Assembly (NCBI GenBank): GCA_022781505.1
Contig: JALETK010000136.1
Coordinates: 1 to 36,218, forward strand
Direction: 5' to 3'
Length of the DNA: 36,218 bases
Origin: Clostridiales bacterium
GTDB taxonomy: Bacteria; Bacillota; Clostridia; Oscillospirales; Oscillospiraceae
Shown: in pieces, positions 16,545-24,134 of the stretch
How positions within the stretch are numbered: position 1 is the stretch's first letter
How the letters are laid out: the number at the start of each line of letters is the position of its first letter
Made by a program: the position numbers and the translations under genes
Notes under the pieces: generated by a model
Told to the model about the DNA's origin: nothing
The model's input: only the letters and a program-made list of their open reading frames with translations
Databases searched by the model: none

Positions 16545-18350
16545 TTATTCCTGGGTCAGGGCCTCCATCTCATCCAGAAGCTCGCCGAAGAGCTGCAGGG
16601 CCTGGTTCACAGGCTCGGGGGAGGTCATGTCCACACCGGCGCCCTTCAGAAGGTCGATGGGGCTCTTGGAGCAGCCGCCGGAGAGGAAGCCGATGTAATC
16701 CTTCACCGCAGGCTCGCCCTCCTTGAGAATCCGGCGGGACAGGGCGATGGCGGCGGAGTAGCCGGTGGCATACTGGAACACATAATAATTGTAATAGAAG
16801 TGGGGAATCCGGGCCCACTCCAGAGCAATCTCATCGTCAATCACCATGTCCGGGCCAAAGTACAGCTCGTTCAGGCGGCGGTACTCGGCGCAGAGGGTGT
16901 CGGCGGTGAGGGTCTTGCCCTCCTTGGCCATACGGCCGATGTTCAGCTCAAACTCGGCGAACATGGTCTGGCGGTACAGGGTGCTCTTGAACTGCTCCAG
17001 GAAGTGGTTGATGAGGTAGGCCCGCTCCTTCTTATCGGTGGTCTTGCCCAGGAGGTACTCCATGAGCAGGGCCTCGTTGCAGGTGGAGGCCACCTCAGCC
17101 ACGAAAATCACATAGTCCGCATCCACAGGGGTCTGGGTTCTGCAGGACAGGTAGGAGTGGATGGCATGGCCCATCTCGTGGGCCAGGGTGAACTGGCTGT
17201 CCAGGGTGCCAGAGTAGTTCAGCAGGACGAAGGGATGAACCATGGCCCCGGCGGAGTAGGCGCCGGAGCGCTTGCCCTCGTTCTGGTAGACGTCAATCCA
17301 CCGGTTTTCAAAGCCCTCCTTGAGAATCTTCCGATAGTCCTCGCCCATGGGAGCCAGAGCGTCGTAAACCGTCTGCTTGGCCTCGGCAAAGGGAATCTTC
17401 CGATCCACGCCGGAGACCAGGGGGGCATAGACGTCATAGAAGTGGAGCTCATCCACCCCCAGGAGCTTCTTCCGCAGACGGACGTAGCGGTGCATTTTGT
17501 CCATGTTCTGATGTACAGCCTCAATGAGGTTCAGGTATACGGAGGTAGGAACATTGGTGGCGTCCAGAGAGGCCTCCATGGAGCTGCCGTACTTCCGAGC
17601 CTCGGAGAAGAACTGAAGCTGCTTGACCTGGGAGGCCAGGACGGCGGCTGCGGTGTTCTTAAAGCCGCCGAAGCCGTGGTACAGGCTCTCAAAGGCGCTC
17701 TTCCGCAGCACCCGGTCGCTGCTCTCCTCGCAGGCTACGAAGGTGCCCTGGCTGATGGGGTGCTTGTTGCCCTCTGCGTCCACGGCATCTTCAAAGTGCA
17801 TGTCCGCGTTGGCAAACAGACCGTAAATCGTGCTGGGGGCGTTGGCCATCTCACCGGCGGCAGCCAGGAGCTTCTCCTCGGCAGGGGAGAGGACGTGCTC
17901 CTTGCGGCGGCGAATGTTCCAGAGATAGCGGCGGTACCGCTCCAGCTTAGGCTCGGCGGCGTAGAAGCCGTCCAGGGCCTCGTCGGAGATGGACAGGAGC
18001 TCCGGCGTCTCAAAGCTGGTGGCAGCCTCCAGGGCCACATAGGCGCTCATGAACTGGCCCTCCATGGCCTGATACTTGGGGACTCTGGTATCCTCGTCAG
18101 ACTTCCGCTGGCAGTAGTTGCCCAGCCGGTGGGCCAGAACCAGAGTCTCCTCGGTTTTGGTCAAAAAGTCCAGAAGGGATGCGGGGCTGTCGCCCAGGTG
18201 ACCGGCAAATGCGGAGAGGGCGCCGGTTGCCGCCTGAAATTTTTTCAGATCCTCATACCATGCCTCATCCGTGGCGTAAAGATCCTCAATGGCCCACTTG
18301 TCGGCGGGGTCGATCTCGCAGCGCTGAGGGATGGTTTTAATTTCTGCCAT
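16545..18350 (-). CDS. pepF: Oligoendopeptidase F (M3B zinc metallopeptidase)
   Basis: PepF hydrolyses short peptides (about 7-17 residues) in the cytoplasm. The 601-residue protein has the expected length, the zinc motif HEMGH at 391-395 in FTLAHEMGHAIHSYLS, and the third ligand region in EVASTCNEALLMEYLL about 28 residues later. The N terminus, after the start PQRCEIDPADKWAIEDLYA, matches the M3B helical lid. I chose ATG 18350, preceded by AGGAGG; an extension to 18434 crosses the promoter. It is transcribed divergently from tldD and followed by a small gene. Confidence 0.96.
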   Translation of the reverse strand: MAEIKTIPQRCEIDPADKWAIEDLYATDEAWYEDLKKFQAATGALSAFAGHLGDSPASLLDFLTKTEETLVLAHRLGNYCQRKSDEDTRVPKYQAMEGQFMSAYVALEAATSFETPELLSISDEALDGFYAAEPKLERYRRYLWNIRRRKEHVLSPAEEKLLAAAGEMANAPSTIYGLFANADMHFEDAVDAEGNKHPISQGTFVACEESSDRVLRKSAFESLYHGFGGFKNTAAAVLASQVKQLQFFSEARKYGSSMEASLDATNVPTSVYLNLIEAVHQNMDKMHRYVRLRKKLLGVDELHFYDVYAPLVSGVDRKIPFAEAKQTVYDALAPMGEDYRKILKEGFENRWIDVYQNEGKRSGAYSAGAMVHPFVLLNYSGTLDSQFTLAHEMGHAIHSYLSCRTQTPVDADYVIFVAEVASTCNEALLMEYLLGKTTDKKERAYLINHFLEQFKSTLYRQTMFAEFELNIGRMAKEGKTLTADTLCAEYRRLNELYFGPDMVIDDEIALEWARIPHFYYNYYVFQYATGYSAAIALSRRILKEGEPAVKDYIGFLSGGCSKSPIDLLKGAGVDMTSPEPVNQALQLFGELLDEMEALTQE

Positions 18351-18396
18351 AATTATGCCTCCTGATGTAAGATTTTTTTGGTAATCTTTCACGATT

Positions 18397-18424
18397 ATTA
18401 TAACACAAGGCCGGGGATTTGCAA
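18397..18424 (-). promoter_or_regulatory. Predicted pepF promoter
   Basis: On the minus strand TTGCAA (18424-18419) and TATAAT (18402-18397) are 16 bases apart, 47 bases upstream of the pepF start. The -10 box is perfect, the -35 box weaker. Confidence 0.65.
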
Positions 18425-18546
18425 CACCAAACAAAAAGCATTTTGAAAGTTTCTTTCAAAAAAGATGAAATATGTCCGCATGTTGAGGACGAATGAGCGC
18501 ATATCAAGGTAGCGTGTACGTCGGACAAAAAAGATTTGCGGTTTCG

Positions 18547-18576
18547 TTGACAAACCGGATGGAGTGCCCTTATAAT
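18547..18576 (+). promoter_or_regulatory. Predicted tldD promoter
   Basis: Consensus boxes TTGACA (18547-18552) and TATAAT (18571-18576) with an 18-base spacer, about 94 bases before tldD. The rest of the pepF-tldD gap (18425-18546, 18577-18655) holds nothing I can name. Confidence 0.85.
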
Positions 18577-18669
18577 GAATCCGGGTATGAATAGAAACAT
18601 GCACCGGCGGTGCAAAGAACGCCGCCGGGTGGAAAAATCTGAAATTTTGCCGTGAAGGAGGCAGGGAAC

Positions 18670-20007
18670 ATGTATCAATTTCCCAGGGACTTATATGCGG
18701 ACATCCGGGTGGAGGATGTGAGCAAGACGGAGATCTCTTATGAAAACGGCGCTCTGACCCAGGACAGAAGCTCCCGGGAGAAGGGAGCCTTTCTCCGGGT
18801 CTGGGACGGAAAGCGGTGGTATTACAGCGCCACCACGGATTTGGAGCACCTTCAGGAGGAGCTGAACAGCCTGGCCGACCTGGCCTCGCCCAATCCGGAC
18901 ATCCTGGAGGACCCTGTGGTGAAGCTGTTTGAGGTGAACCGGGACGATTGCATCCGTTACGGAGAGAATGACCTGCGGAAGCGCTCCAACGGGGAGAAAA
19001 AGGCCGTGCTCCAGACCTATCTGCCCCTGGTGCAGCAGTCCGTGGAGATGGGCAGCTGGCAGGGGAGCTACCTGGACACCCACACGGAGAAGTGGTTCTG
19101 GTCCAGCCTGGGCGCGAACCTGCACTTTGACTATCAGAGGGCCAGCATTGTGCTGCGATACACCATTACCACTGGGCCCGTCCCCCAGCCGGGCAGCGCC
19201 CACACCTATCAGCAGGATCTGGAGCACCTGGCCGGCCGCCAGGAGGAGCTGGCCCGGGACATTCAGAAGGATTTGGAGTACGCCAAAAGCGCCGTGCCGG
19301 TGGAGCCGGGGCTCTACACCTGCGTTCTGTCTCCCATGGCGGCGGGGATCTTTGCCCACGAGAGCTTCGGCCACAAGAGCGAGGCGGATCTGATGCTGGG
19401 CTCCGAGACCATGCTCCGGGAGTGGGCCCTGGGCGCCAAGGTGGGCGCGGACATTCTGAACATTGTGGACACAGGCGTTCCCGAGGGCTCCGGCTATGTG
19501 CCCTATGACGACGAGGGCACCAGGGCCAGGGCCACCTACCTCATCAAAAACGGCATTCTGGCCGGGCGGCTGCATAGCGCCGCCACGGCCCGGACGCTGG
19601 GAGAGGGGGTCACCGGCAACGCCCGGGCCATGGATTTCTCCTATGAGCCCATTGTCCGCATGACCTCCACCTACATCGGCGGCGGGGAGCAGACCCTGGA
19701 GGAGCTGCTGGCCCCCATTGAAAAGGGTGTGTTCATTGAGGATGTGTACCACGGCTCCGGCATGTCCACCTTCACCATCGCCCCCAGCCGGGCCTATATG
19801 ATCCGGAACGGCAAGCTGGCCGAGCCTGTGCGGGTGTCGGTGATCACGGGCAACGTAATGCACACCCTCCATGAGATCGACGGCCTGACCGGGGACGCCA
19901 AGATCTGCAGCATGTCCACCGGCGGCTGCGGGAAGATGGAGCAGTGGCCCCTGCGGGTGGCCTTTGGCGGGCCCTATGTCCGGGTGCGGAACATCAACGT
20001 CCAGTAA
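18670..20007 (+). CDS. tldD: TldD-type metallopeptidase
   Basis: TldD is the catalytic half of the TldD/TldE (PmbA) protease, a hollow cytoplasmic complex that degrades unfolded peptides and, in some bacteria, trims ribosomal peptides such as microcin B17. The 445-residue protein carries the zinc motif HESFGH at 230-235, followed by KSEADLMLGSE, and ends with a glycine-rich domain (MSTGGCGKMEQWPLRVAFGG). I chose ATG 18670, preceded by AAGGAGG; an earlier GTG at 18652 would include that ribosome site in the gene. The partner gene follows after 14 bases. No ribosomal peptide precursor is visible nearby. Confidence 0.92.
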   Translation: MYQFPRDLYADIRVEDVSKTEISYENGALTQDRSSREKGAFLRVWDGKRWYYSATTDLEHLQEELNSLADLASPNPDILEDPVVKLFEVNRDDCIRYGENDLRKRSNGEKKAVLQTYLPLVQQSVEMGSWQGSYLDTHTEKWFWSSLGANLHFDYQRASIVLRYTITTGPVPQPGSAHTYQQDLEHLAGRQEELARDIQKDLEYAKSAVPVEPGLYTCVLSPMAAGIFAHESFGHKSEADLMLGSETMLREWALGAKVGADILNIVDTGVPEGSGYVPYDDEGTRARATYLIKNGILAGRLHSAATARTLGEGVTGNARAMDFSYEPIVRMTSTYIGGGEQTLEELLAPIEKGVFIEDVYHGSGMSTFTIAPSRAYMIRNGKLAEPVRVSVITGNVMHTLHEIDGLTGDAKICSMSTGGCGKMEQWPLRVAFGGPYVRVRNINVQ

Positions 20008-20021
20008 AGGAGGAGAATGCT

Positions 20022-21230
20022 GTGATTAGAGAGCTGTATCAGACCGTTTTGCAGGAGACCTCCCTGAATGTGACCAGCGGAGAGATTGACGCCCTGCGGA
20101 AAAAGAACATTGTAAAATCCGGCTGCCGGGTCTATGACCGGGGCCTTGTAGGCGTGGCCGGAACCCTGGGTGCTCCCACGGAGGAGACCTGGGCCCAGGC
20201 GGAGGCCAATCTCTCCCGGGAGATTCCCTGCCCCTGGGGGCCGGAGACAGGAAAGGTCCGGCGGGAGCACTATGGAAAGGCCCTCTCACCGGAGGCGTTT
20301 ATCGCCCGGGCGGAAGGGCTCATGGAGACCTTGCGCCGGGAGTTCCCCCGGTTTGTCTTCAGCAACAAGCTCTCCTGGACGGAGGAGGAGGTGCGCCTCA
20401 CCAACGACGGGGGGCTGGACTATATCTGGCAGGATGCCGCGGGGGTGGTGTCGCTCCTGGTTCGGGCGGAGGACTCCGTCAGCATTTTTGACACGGTTCT
20501 GGAGAGCATGGAGCGGGACTTTGACACGGAGCGGATTTTAACCCAGCTTCGGGAGCTCCTCACGGCCCACGAAAAGCTGCTGCCCATGCCGGAGGGGGAG
20601 AAGCTGCCGGTGCTGTTTACCCCCGGCCTCTTTGCCAGAGCCTGGAGCGAGGGCCTCAGTGCCCGGAAGCTGGCGAGAAAGGCCTCCCCGCTGTGCGGCA
20701 TGGAGGGAAAGCAGATCTTCAGCCGGGACTTCACCCTCCGGGTGGATCGCTCCCGGGACAATCTGGGTACCCCCTTCTTTGACGCGGAGGGAACGGTTCT
20801 CCCCGGGGACGTGTGCCCCCTGATTGAAAACGGCGTCCTGGTTCAGGGGTATGCAGACAAGAAGTGCGCCGGGGAGTACGGGGTTGCTTCCACTTCCGCC
20901 GGAGAGGGAGCCTATGACGGCGTGCCCGGCCTTTCCATGCCGCCGCTTCTGGCAAAGCCCTCGGAGAGAACTCTGGAGGAGCTGCTGGACGGGCGGCCCG
21001 CCCTCTATGTCATGGCCGACGGCGGCGACGTGACCCCCGACGGCAGCTTTGCCTCCCCGGTTCAGGTGGCGTACCTCTATCAGAATGGCCGCCTCCTGGG
21101 CCGCCTCCCGGAGTTCAGCATCCGGGGAAGCCTCTTTGACATCCTGGGCAAGGACTTTTTGGGCTGCACCAGGGATAAGCCCTTCGACGGAAACCACCAG
21201 TGCGTGGCGGAGATGACCCTGGTGCGATAA
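20022..21230 (+). CDS. TldE/PmbA-type subunit of the TldD protease
   Basis: This 402-residue protein belongs to the same fold as TldD but lacks the HExxxH zinc motif, as expected for the non-catalytic partner TldE/PmbA. The C-terminal half has the family pattern (KASPLCGMEGKQIFSRDFTL, GTPFFDAEGT, KCAGEYGVASTSAGEGAYDG). The start is GTG 20022, with AAAGGAGGAG six bases upstream; an earlier in-frame start would lie inside tldD. The 14-base gap and shared promoter indicate joint expression. It is shorter and more diverged than E. coli PmbA (about 450 residues), so I leave the symbol blank. Confidence 0.85.
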   Translation: MIRELYQTVLQETSLNVTSGEIDALRKKNIVKSGCRVYDRGLVGVAGTLGAPTEETWAQAEANLSREIPCPWGPETGKVRREHYGKALSPEAFIARAEGLMETLRREFPRFVFSNKLSWTEEEVRLTNDGGLDYIWQDAAGVVSLLVRAEDSVSIFDTVLESMERDFDTERILTQLRELLTAHEKLLPMPEGEKLPVLFTPGLFARAWSEGLSARKLARKASPLCGMEGKQIFSRDFTLRVDRSRDNLGTPFFDAEGTVLPGDVCPLIENGVLVQGYADKKCAGEYGVASTSAGEGAYDGVPGLSMPPLLAKPSERTLEELLDGRPALYVMADGGDVTPDGSFASPVQVAYLYQNGRLLGRLPEFSIRGSLFDILGKDFLGCTRDKPFDGNHQCVAEMTLVR

Positions 21231-21238
21231 CAGATTGA

Positions 21239-21281
21239 CACACAGGCGCCCGGAACCTTTTTGGTTCCGGGCGCCTGTGTG
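21239..21281. terminator. Symmetric terminator between convergent genes
   Basis: A perfect 19-bp stem (21239-21257 with 21263-21281) has a TTTTT loop, eight bases past the PmbA-type stop and 41 bases from the end of lysA on the other strand. It can work both ways, though neither side has a strong U-tract. Confidence 0.75.
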
Positions 21282-21322
21282 CTGCGGGAAGATCCCTGTG
21301 CATACGAGAATTGTGCTGCAAT

Positions 21323-22585
21323 TCATTCCCCAAACCGGAAGGGGGTGCAGTCGAAGGTTGCAAAGTAGTCTGGGGGGGTTTGGGCCCGGCGGTTTTTGGT
21401 GATGGAGCCGTGGGGGTGGAGGAGAACCTCGGCGTTTCTCAGTTTGCCGTTGTAGTTGTAGCCCATGGAGAAGCCGTGGGCACCGGTGTCGTGTATGACC
21501 ACCAGGTCTCCCACTTCAATGGCGGGCAGGGACCGGTCAATGGCAAACTTGTCGTTGTTCTCGCAAAGGCCGCCGGTGACGTCATACACATGATCCAGCA
21601 GTGCGTCCTCCTTGCCCAGGACGGTGAGATGGTGGTAGGCACCGTACATAGCCGGGCGCATGAGGTTGGCGGCGCAGGCGTCCAGACCCACATATTCCTT
21701 GTAGATGTGCTTCTGATGGAGCACGGTGGAGACAAGGTGACCGTAGGGGGCCAGCATGAACCGGCCCAGCTCCGTAAAGATGGCCACGTCGCCCATGCCG
21801 GCGGGCACCAGAATGGACTGATACTGCCGCCGGACGCCCTCGCCGATGGCGGCAATGTCGCACCGGGGCTGCTCAGGGCGGTAGTCCACACCCACGCCGC
21901 CGGACAGGTTTACAAAGGCGATGTGTACCCCGGTGGCCCGCTGGAGGCGAACCGCCAGGCGGAACAGCTGGGCGGCCAGCTCCGGGTAATACTCGTTGCT
22001 CACGGCGTTGCTGGCCAGGAGAGCGTGAATGCCGAAGTGCTTCACACCCTTCTGGGAGAGCCGGAGAAAGGCCCCGGCCATCTGATCCTCGGTCATGCCA
22101 TATTTGGCGTCCCGGGGCATGTCCATGATGGTGTTGCCCAGGCTGAAGCTGCCGCCGGGATTGTACCGGCAGCACACGGTCTCCGGAATTCCGGCCACCC
22201 GCTCCAGAAAGTCCACATGGGTCACGTCGTCCAGATTGATGTAAGCGCCCATCTCCCAGGCCTTGTGCATGTCCAGCTCCGGGGTGACGTTGGAGGAGAA
22301 CATGATGTCGTGCCCGGTGATTCCGGCGGCCTCGGCCAGAAGCAGCTCGGTGTAGGTGGCGCAGTCACAGCCGCAGCCCTCCTCGTGGAGGAGCTTCAGA
22401 ATGTGGGGATTGGGAGTGGCCTTTACCGCAAAGTATTCCTTGAAGCCGGGATTCCAGGAGAAGGCCTCCTTCAGAGCCCGGGCGTTTTTGCGGATGCCCG
22501 CCTCGTCATAGACGTGATAGGGGGTGGGGATTTCGGCGGCGATTTCTCTGGCCTTGTCCAGGGTGATGAACGGGATTTTTCTCAT
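21323..22585 (-). CDS. lysA: Diaminopimelate decarboxylase
   Basis: LysA decarboxylates meso-diaminopimelate to lysine, the last step of the pathway, using PLP. The 420-residue protein is a fold type III decarboxylase: PLP lysine in YFAVKATPNPH (Lys55), the glycine loop GGVGVDY that holds the phosphate, and a C-terminal barrel with VGLDACAANLMRPAMYGAYHHL, where a Cys-Asp-type dimer-interface segment sits. It is a diverged LysA branch; a related polyamine decarboxylase role is less likely because a lysine riboswitch lies upstream. The start is ATG 22585 with GGAAGGAG before it; upstream in-frame codons to 22756 run through the riboswitch and are not coding. Confidence 0.93.
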   Translation of the reverse strand: MRKIPFITLDKAREIAAEIPTPYHVYDEAGIRKNARALKEAFSWNPGFKEYFAVKATPNPHILKLLHEEGCGCDCATYTELLLAEAAGITGHDIMFSSNVTPELDMHKAWEMGAYINLDDVTHVDFLERVAGIPETVCCRYNPGGSFSLGNTIMDMPRDAKYGMTEDQMAGAFLRLSQKGVKHFGIHALLASNAVSNEYYPELAAQLFRLAVRLQRATGVHIAFVNLSGGVGVDYRPEQPRCDIAAIGEGVRRQYQSILVPAGMGDVAIFTELGRFMLAPYGHLVSTVLHQKHIYKEYVGLDACAANLMRPAMYGAYHHLTVLGKEDALLDHVYDVTGGLCENNDKFAIDRSLPAIEVGDLVVIHDTGAHGFSMGYNYNGKLRNAEVLLHPHGSITKNRRAQTPPDYFATFDCTPFRFGE

Positions 22586-22604
22586 TTTATATGCTCCTTC
22601 CGCA

Positions 22605-22647
22605 TAAAAAGCCCTGCACGCACCAAAAAAGGCGAACGTACAGGGCT
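22605..22647 (-). terminator. Attenuator terminator of the lysine riboswitch
   Basis: On the minus strand AGCCCTGTACG (22647-22637) pairs with CGTGCAGGGCT (22620-22610) with one U-G pair and is followed by TTTTT. It lies between the lysine aptamer and lysA, the usual position of the expression platform. Confidence 0.9.
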
Positions 22648-22666
22648 CAAAACATACATCTTGACC

Positions 22667-22840
22667 CCATGGAAGCGCTCCATCCAAAGAAGGATGACAG
22701 TCCGGCACATATTCTGTACCGGCCCAGCATACAGCGCCTGACAGGGCACTGCACACTTCGGCGAAGCGCCCTTTTCTCCCTCCGGCCTGTCAGCCGTCCT
22801 ATGAGGGGGTACTCATGCGCCTTCGCAACCTCAGCCATGG
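22667..22840 (-). promoter_or_regulatory. Lysine riboswitch (L box) aptamer
   Basis: The 174-base minus-strand leader carries the conserved L-box blocks in order: AGGTTGCGA ... GCATGAGTA near the 5' end, AAAAGGG, CGCCGAAG (complement at 22756-22763), GCTGGGCCGG, GGACTGTCA and TGGAGCGCT at the 3' end. The outer helix P1 is closed by CCATGG at both borders (22835-22840 and 22667-22672). When lysine binds, the terminator at 22605-22647 should form and switch lysA off. Only lysA follows, so it is the sole target here. Confidence 0.93.
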
Positions 22841-22851
22841 CTAGCATGGAC

Positions 22852-22880
22852 ATTGTACTCCGGCATCATGGGATTGTCAA
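22852..22880 (-). promoter_or_regulatory. Predicted lysA/riboswitch promoter
   Basis: On the minus strand TTGACA (22880-22875) and TACAAT (22857-22852) are separated by 17 bases. The predicted start, near 22845, falls a few bases before the P1 helix of the riboswitch. Confidence 0.85.
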
Positions 22881-22925
22881 TGAAAAATTCGGAAAAAATC
22901 GAAAAAAGTATCCCTTCTCCTGTTC

Positions 22926-22954
22926 TGTACAAATGGAAACGGATGTGTTACAAT
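22926..22954 (+). promoter_or_regulatory. Weak predicted promoter for the S24/S26-like gene
   Basis: TGTACA (22926-22931) and TACAAT (22949-22954) are 17 bases apart, 40 bases before the gene. It runs divergently from the lysA promoter. Confidence 0.45.
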
Positions 22955-22993
22955 GTAGCCAAACAAGAGAAGCAGCCGAAAGGGGGAGAGAGC

Positions 22994-23467
22994 GTGGCGC
23001 AGAACCGGGTGATGAGCTTGGAGAAGGCGGCAGTGATGCTGCCTGCCCTGCTGCAGGAGGACACAGAGGTGCCCCTGGTGGTCACGGGGAGCAGTATGAC
23101 CCCCTTCCTCCGGGATGGGCGGGACACGGTCTTTCTCCGGGGGATTCGGTTTCAGGAGCCCAGGGTGGGGGACATTCTGTATTTTTTGCGCCGGGACGGG
23201 GTGACGCCAATTCTCCACCGGATTCGGAGCATCAATTCCGACGGCAGCTATGTGGTAAACGGTGATGCCCAGACCTGGACGGAGCGTGTGGAGCCCGGTC
23301 AGGCCCTGGCCGTGGCAGCGCGGGTCAGCCGGGACGGGGGAGAGCCTGTGAGCCTCCGGCGCATGGACAAGCGAGTGATGGCTGCGGTGTGGAGCTGGCT
23401 CCTGCCGGTGCGGCCCGCCTGTTTCCGGGTGGCGGGCCTGCTGCACAGGATACGGCGCAGGGAATAA
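22994..23467 (+). CDS. S24/S26-type peptidase (signal-peptidase-like)
   Basis: The 157-residue protein has the signal-peptidase/LexA fold: VTGSSMTPFLRDGRD with the nucleophile Ser34, then VGDILYFLRRDG and PILHRIRSI with His75, then YVVNGDAQT. Ser-His spacing is like the SipW/Sec11-type signal peptidases rather than the Ser-Lys type. It lacks the N-terminal membrane helix of SipW; the only hydrophobic stretch is a weak one near the C terminus. The start is GTG 22994 after AGGGGGAGAG; an ATG at 23012 is possible. It stands alone. The substrate is unknown. A soluble role such as peptide maturation is conceivable but only inferred. Confidence 0.75.
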   Translation: MAQNRVMSLEKAAVMLPALLQEDTEVPLVVTGSSMTPFLRDGRDTVFLRGIRFQEPRVGDILYFLRRDGVTPILHRIRSINSDGSYVVNGDAQTWTERVEPGQALAVAARVSRDGGEPVSLRRMDKRVMAAVWSWLLPVRPACFRVAGLLHRIRRRE

Positions 23468-23523
23468 TGGAACCGGCATGGGGAAGGTACCCGCGCTTTT
23501 TCAGGAAAACCATCTATTGGGTC

Positions 23524-23575
23524 TTGACAGAGAGCGGGTCTTTGTGTATACTACATATGAAAGGTTGTTCATATG
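23524..23575 (+). promoter_or_regulatory. Promoter and ArsR/SmtB-type operator of the metal efflux operon
   Basis: Promoter boxes TTGACA (23524-23529) and TATACT (23547-23552) are 17 bases apart. Directly after the -10 box, the inverted repeat CATATGAA-N6-TTCATATG (23554-23575) covers the predicted transcription start. ArsR/SmtB repressors bind similar AT-rich repeats, so the arsR-type gene that follows probably represses its own operon (inference). Confidence 0.8.
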
Positions 23576-23609
23576 TGAATTTGAGCAAAAATAAAATCGA
23601 GGTGATGGC

Positions 23610-23906
23610 ATGGAGCAATTCCTGCGGAACGAGGACAATCTCATTGATATGGCGGAGCTGTTCAAGGTGTTTGGAGACTCCACCAGGATCAAAATCCTGT
23701 GCTGCCTCTTTGACGGAGAGCTGTATGTGCAGGAGCTTGCGGAGCGGGTGGGGGCCAGTCAGTCGGCCATCTCCCATCAGCTTCGGCTTTTGAAGCAGGC
23801 CAAGCTGGTAAAAAGCCGCCGCCAGGGCAAGCTGGTGGGCTACAGCCTGGCAGATGAGCATGTGAAGACCATTCTGGGAATGGCAAAAGAACATTTGGAG
23901 GAATGA
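23610..23906 (+). CDS. ArsR/SmtB-family metal-sensing repressor
   Basis: The 98-residue winged-helix protein has the typical core FKVFGDSTRIKIL and the recognition helix region SQSAISHQLRLLKQAKLV. The alpha-3 cysteine motif of cadmium/lead sensors is missing: ELYVQEL instead of ELCVCDL. The C-terminal helix has Asp82, His84, His95 and Glu98, the same set and spacing as the zinc site of SmtB and close to CzrA. This predicts a zinc (or cobalt) sensor. It is the first gene of the operon; the HMA gene starts three bases after its stop codon. Confidence 0.9.
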   Translation: MEQFLRNEDNLIDMAELFKVFGDSTRIKILCCLFDGELYVQELAERVGASQSAISHQLRLLKQAKLVKSRRQGKLVGYSLADEHVKTILGMAKEHLEE

Positions 23907-23909
23907 ATT

Positions 23910-24134
23910 ATGAGAAAATCCTATGCACTGGAAGATCTGGACTGCGCCAACTGCGCGGCAAAAATGGAGGCGGCCATTAACAAGCTGCCGGAAGTGGAAA
24001 AAGCAACTGTGAGCTTTATGACCTCCCGCATGTCTCTGGTGGTGCCCGAGGGCACGGACATGACGGCCCTTCTGGAGAAGATTCAGAAGGAGATCAGCAA
24101 GGTGGAGCCGGACTGCCGCGTTGTTGTGAGATGA
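23910..24134 (+). CDS. Stand-alone heavy-metal-associated (HMA) domain protein
   Basis: The 74-residue protein is one ferredoxin-like HMA domain with Cys12 and Cys15 in LDCANCAAKME; the acidic residue before the first cysteine is the form found in zinc/cadmium/lead ATPases rather than copper chaperones. It ends inside the ATG of the ATPase (ATGA overlap). In CadA/ZntA this domain is usually the N terminus of the ATPase; here it is a separate protein, probably delivering metal to the pump or sensing it. A frameshift that split a fusion is possible but both frames have intact ends and their own start. Confidence 0.92.
   Translation: MRKSYALEDLDCANCAAKMEAAINKLPEVEKATVSFMTSRMSLVVPEGTDMTALLEKIQKEISKVEPDCRVVVR

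Noticed and set aside
22591-23265. Open frame of 224 codons across the lysA leader and the start of the peptidase gene
   Set aside because: It runs antisense through the riboswitch and out of frame with the S24/S26-type gene, with no coding signature.
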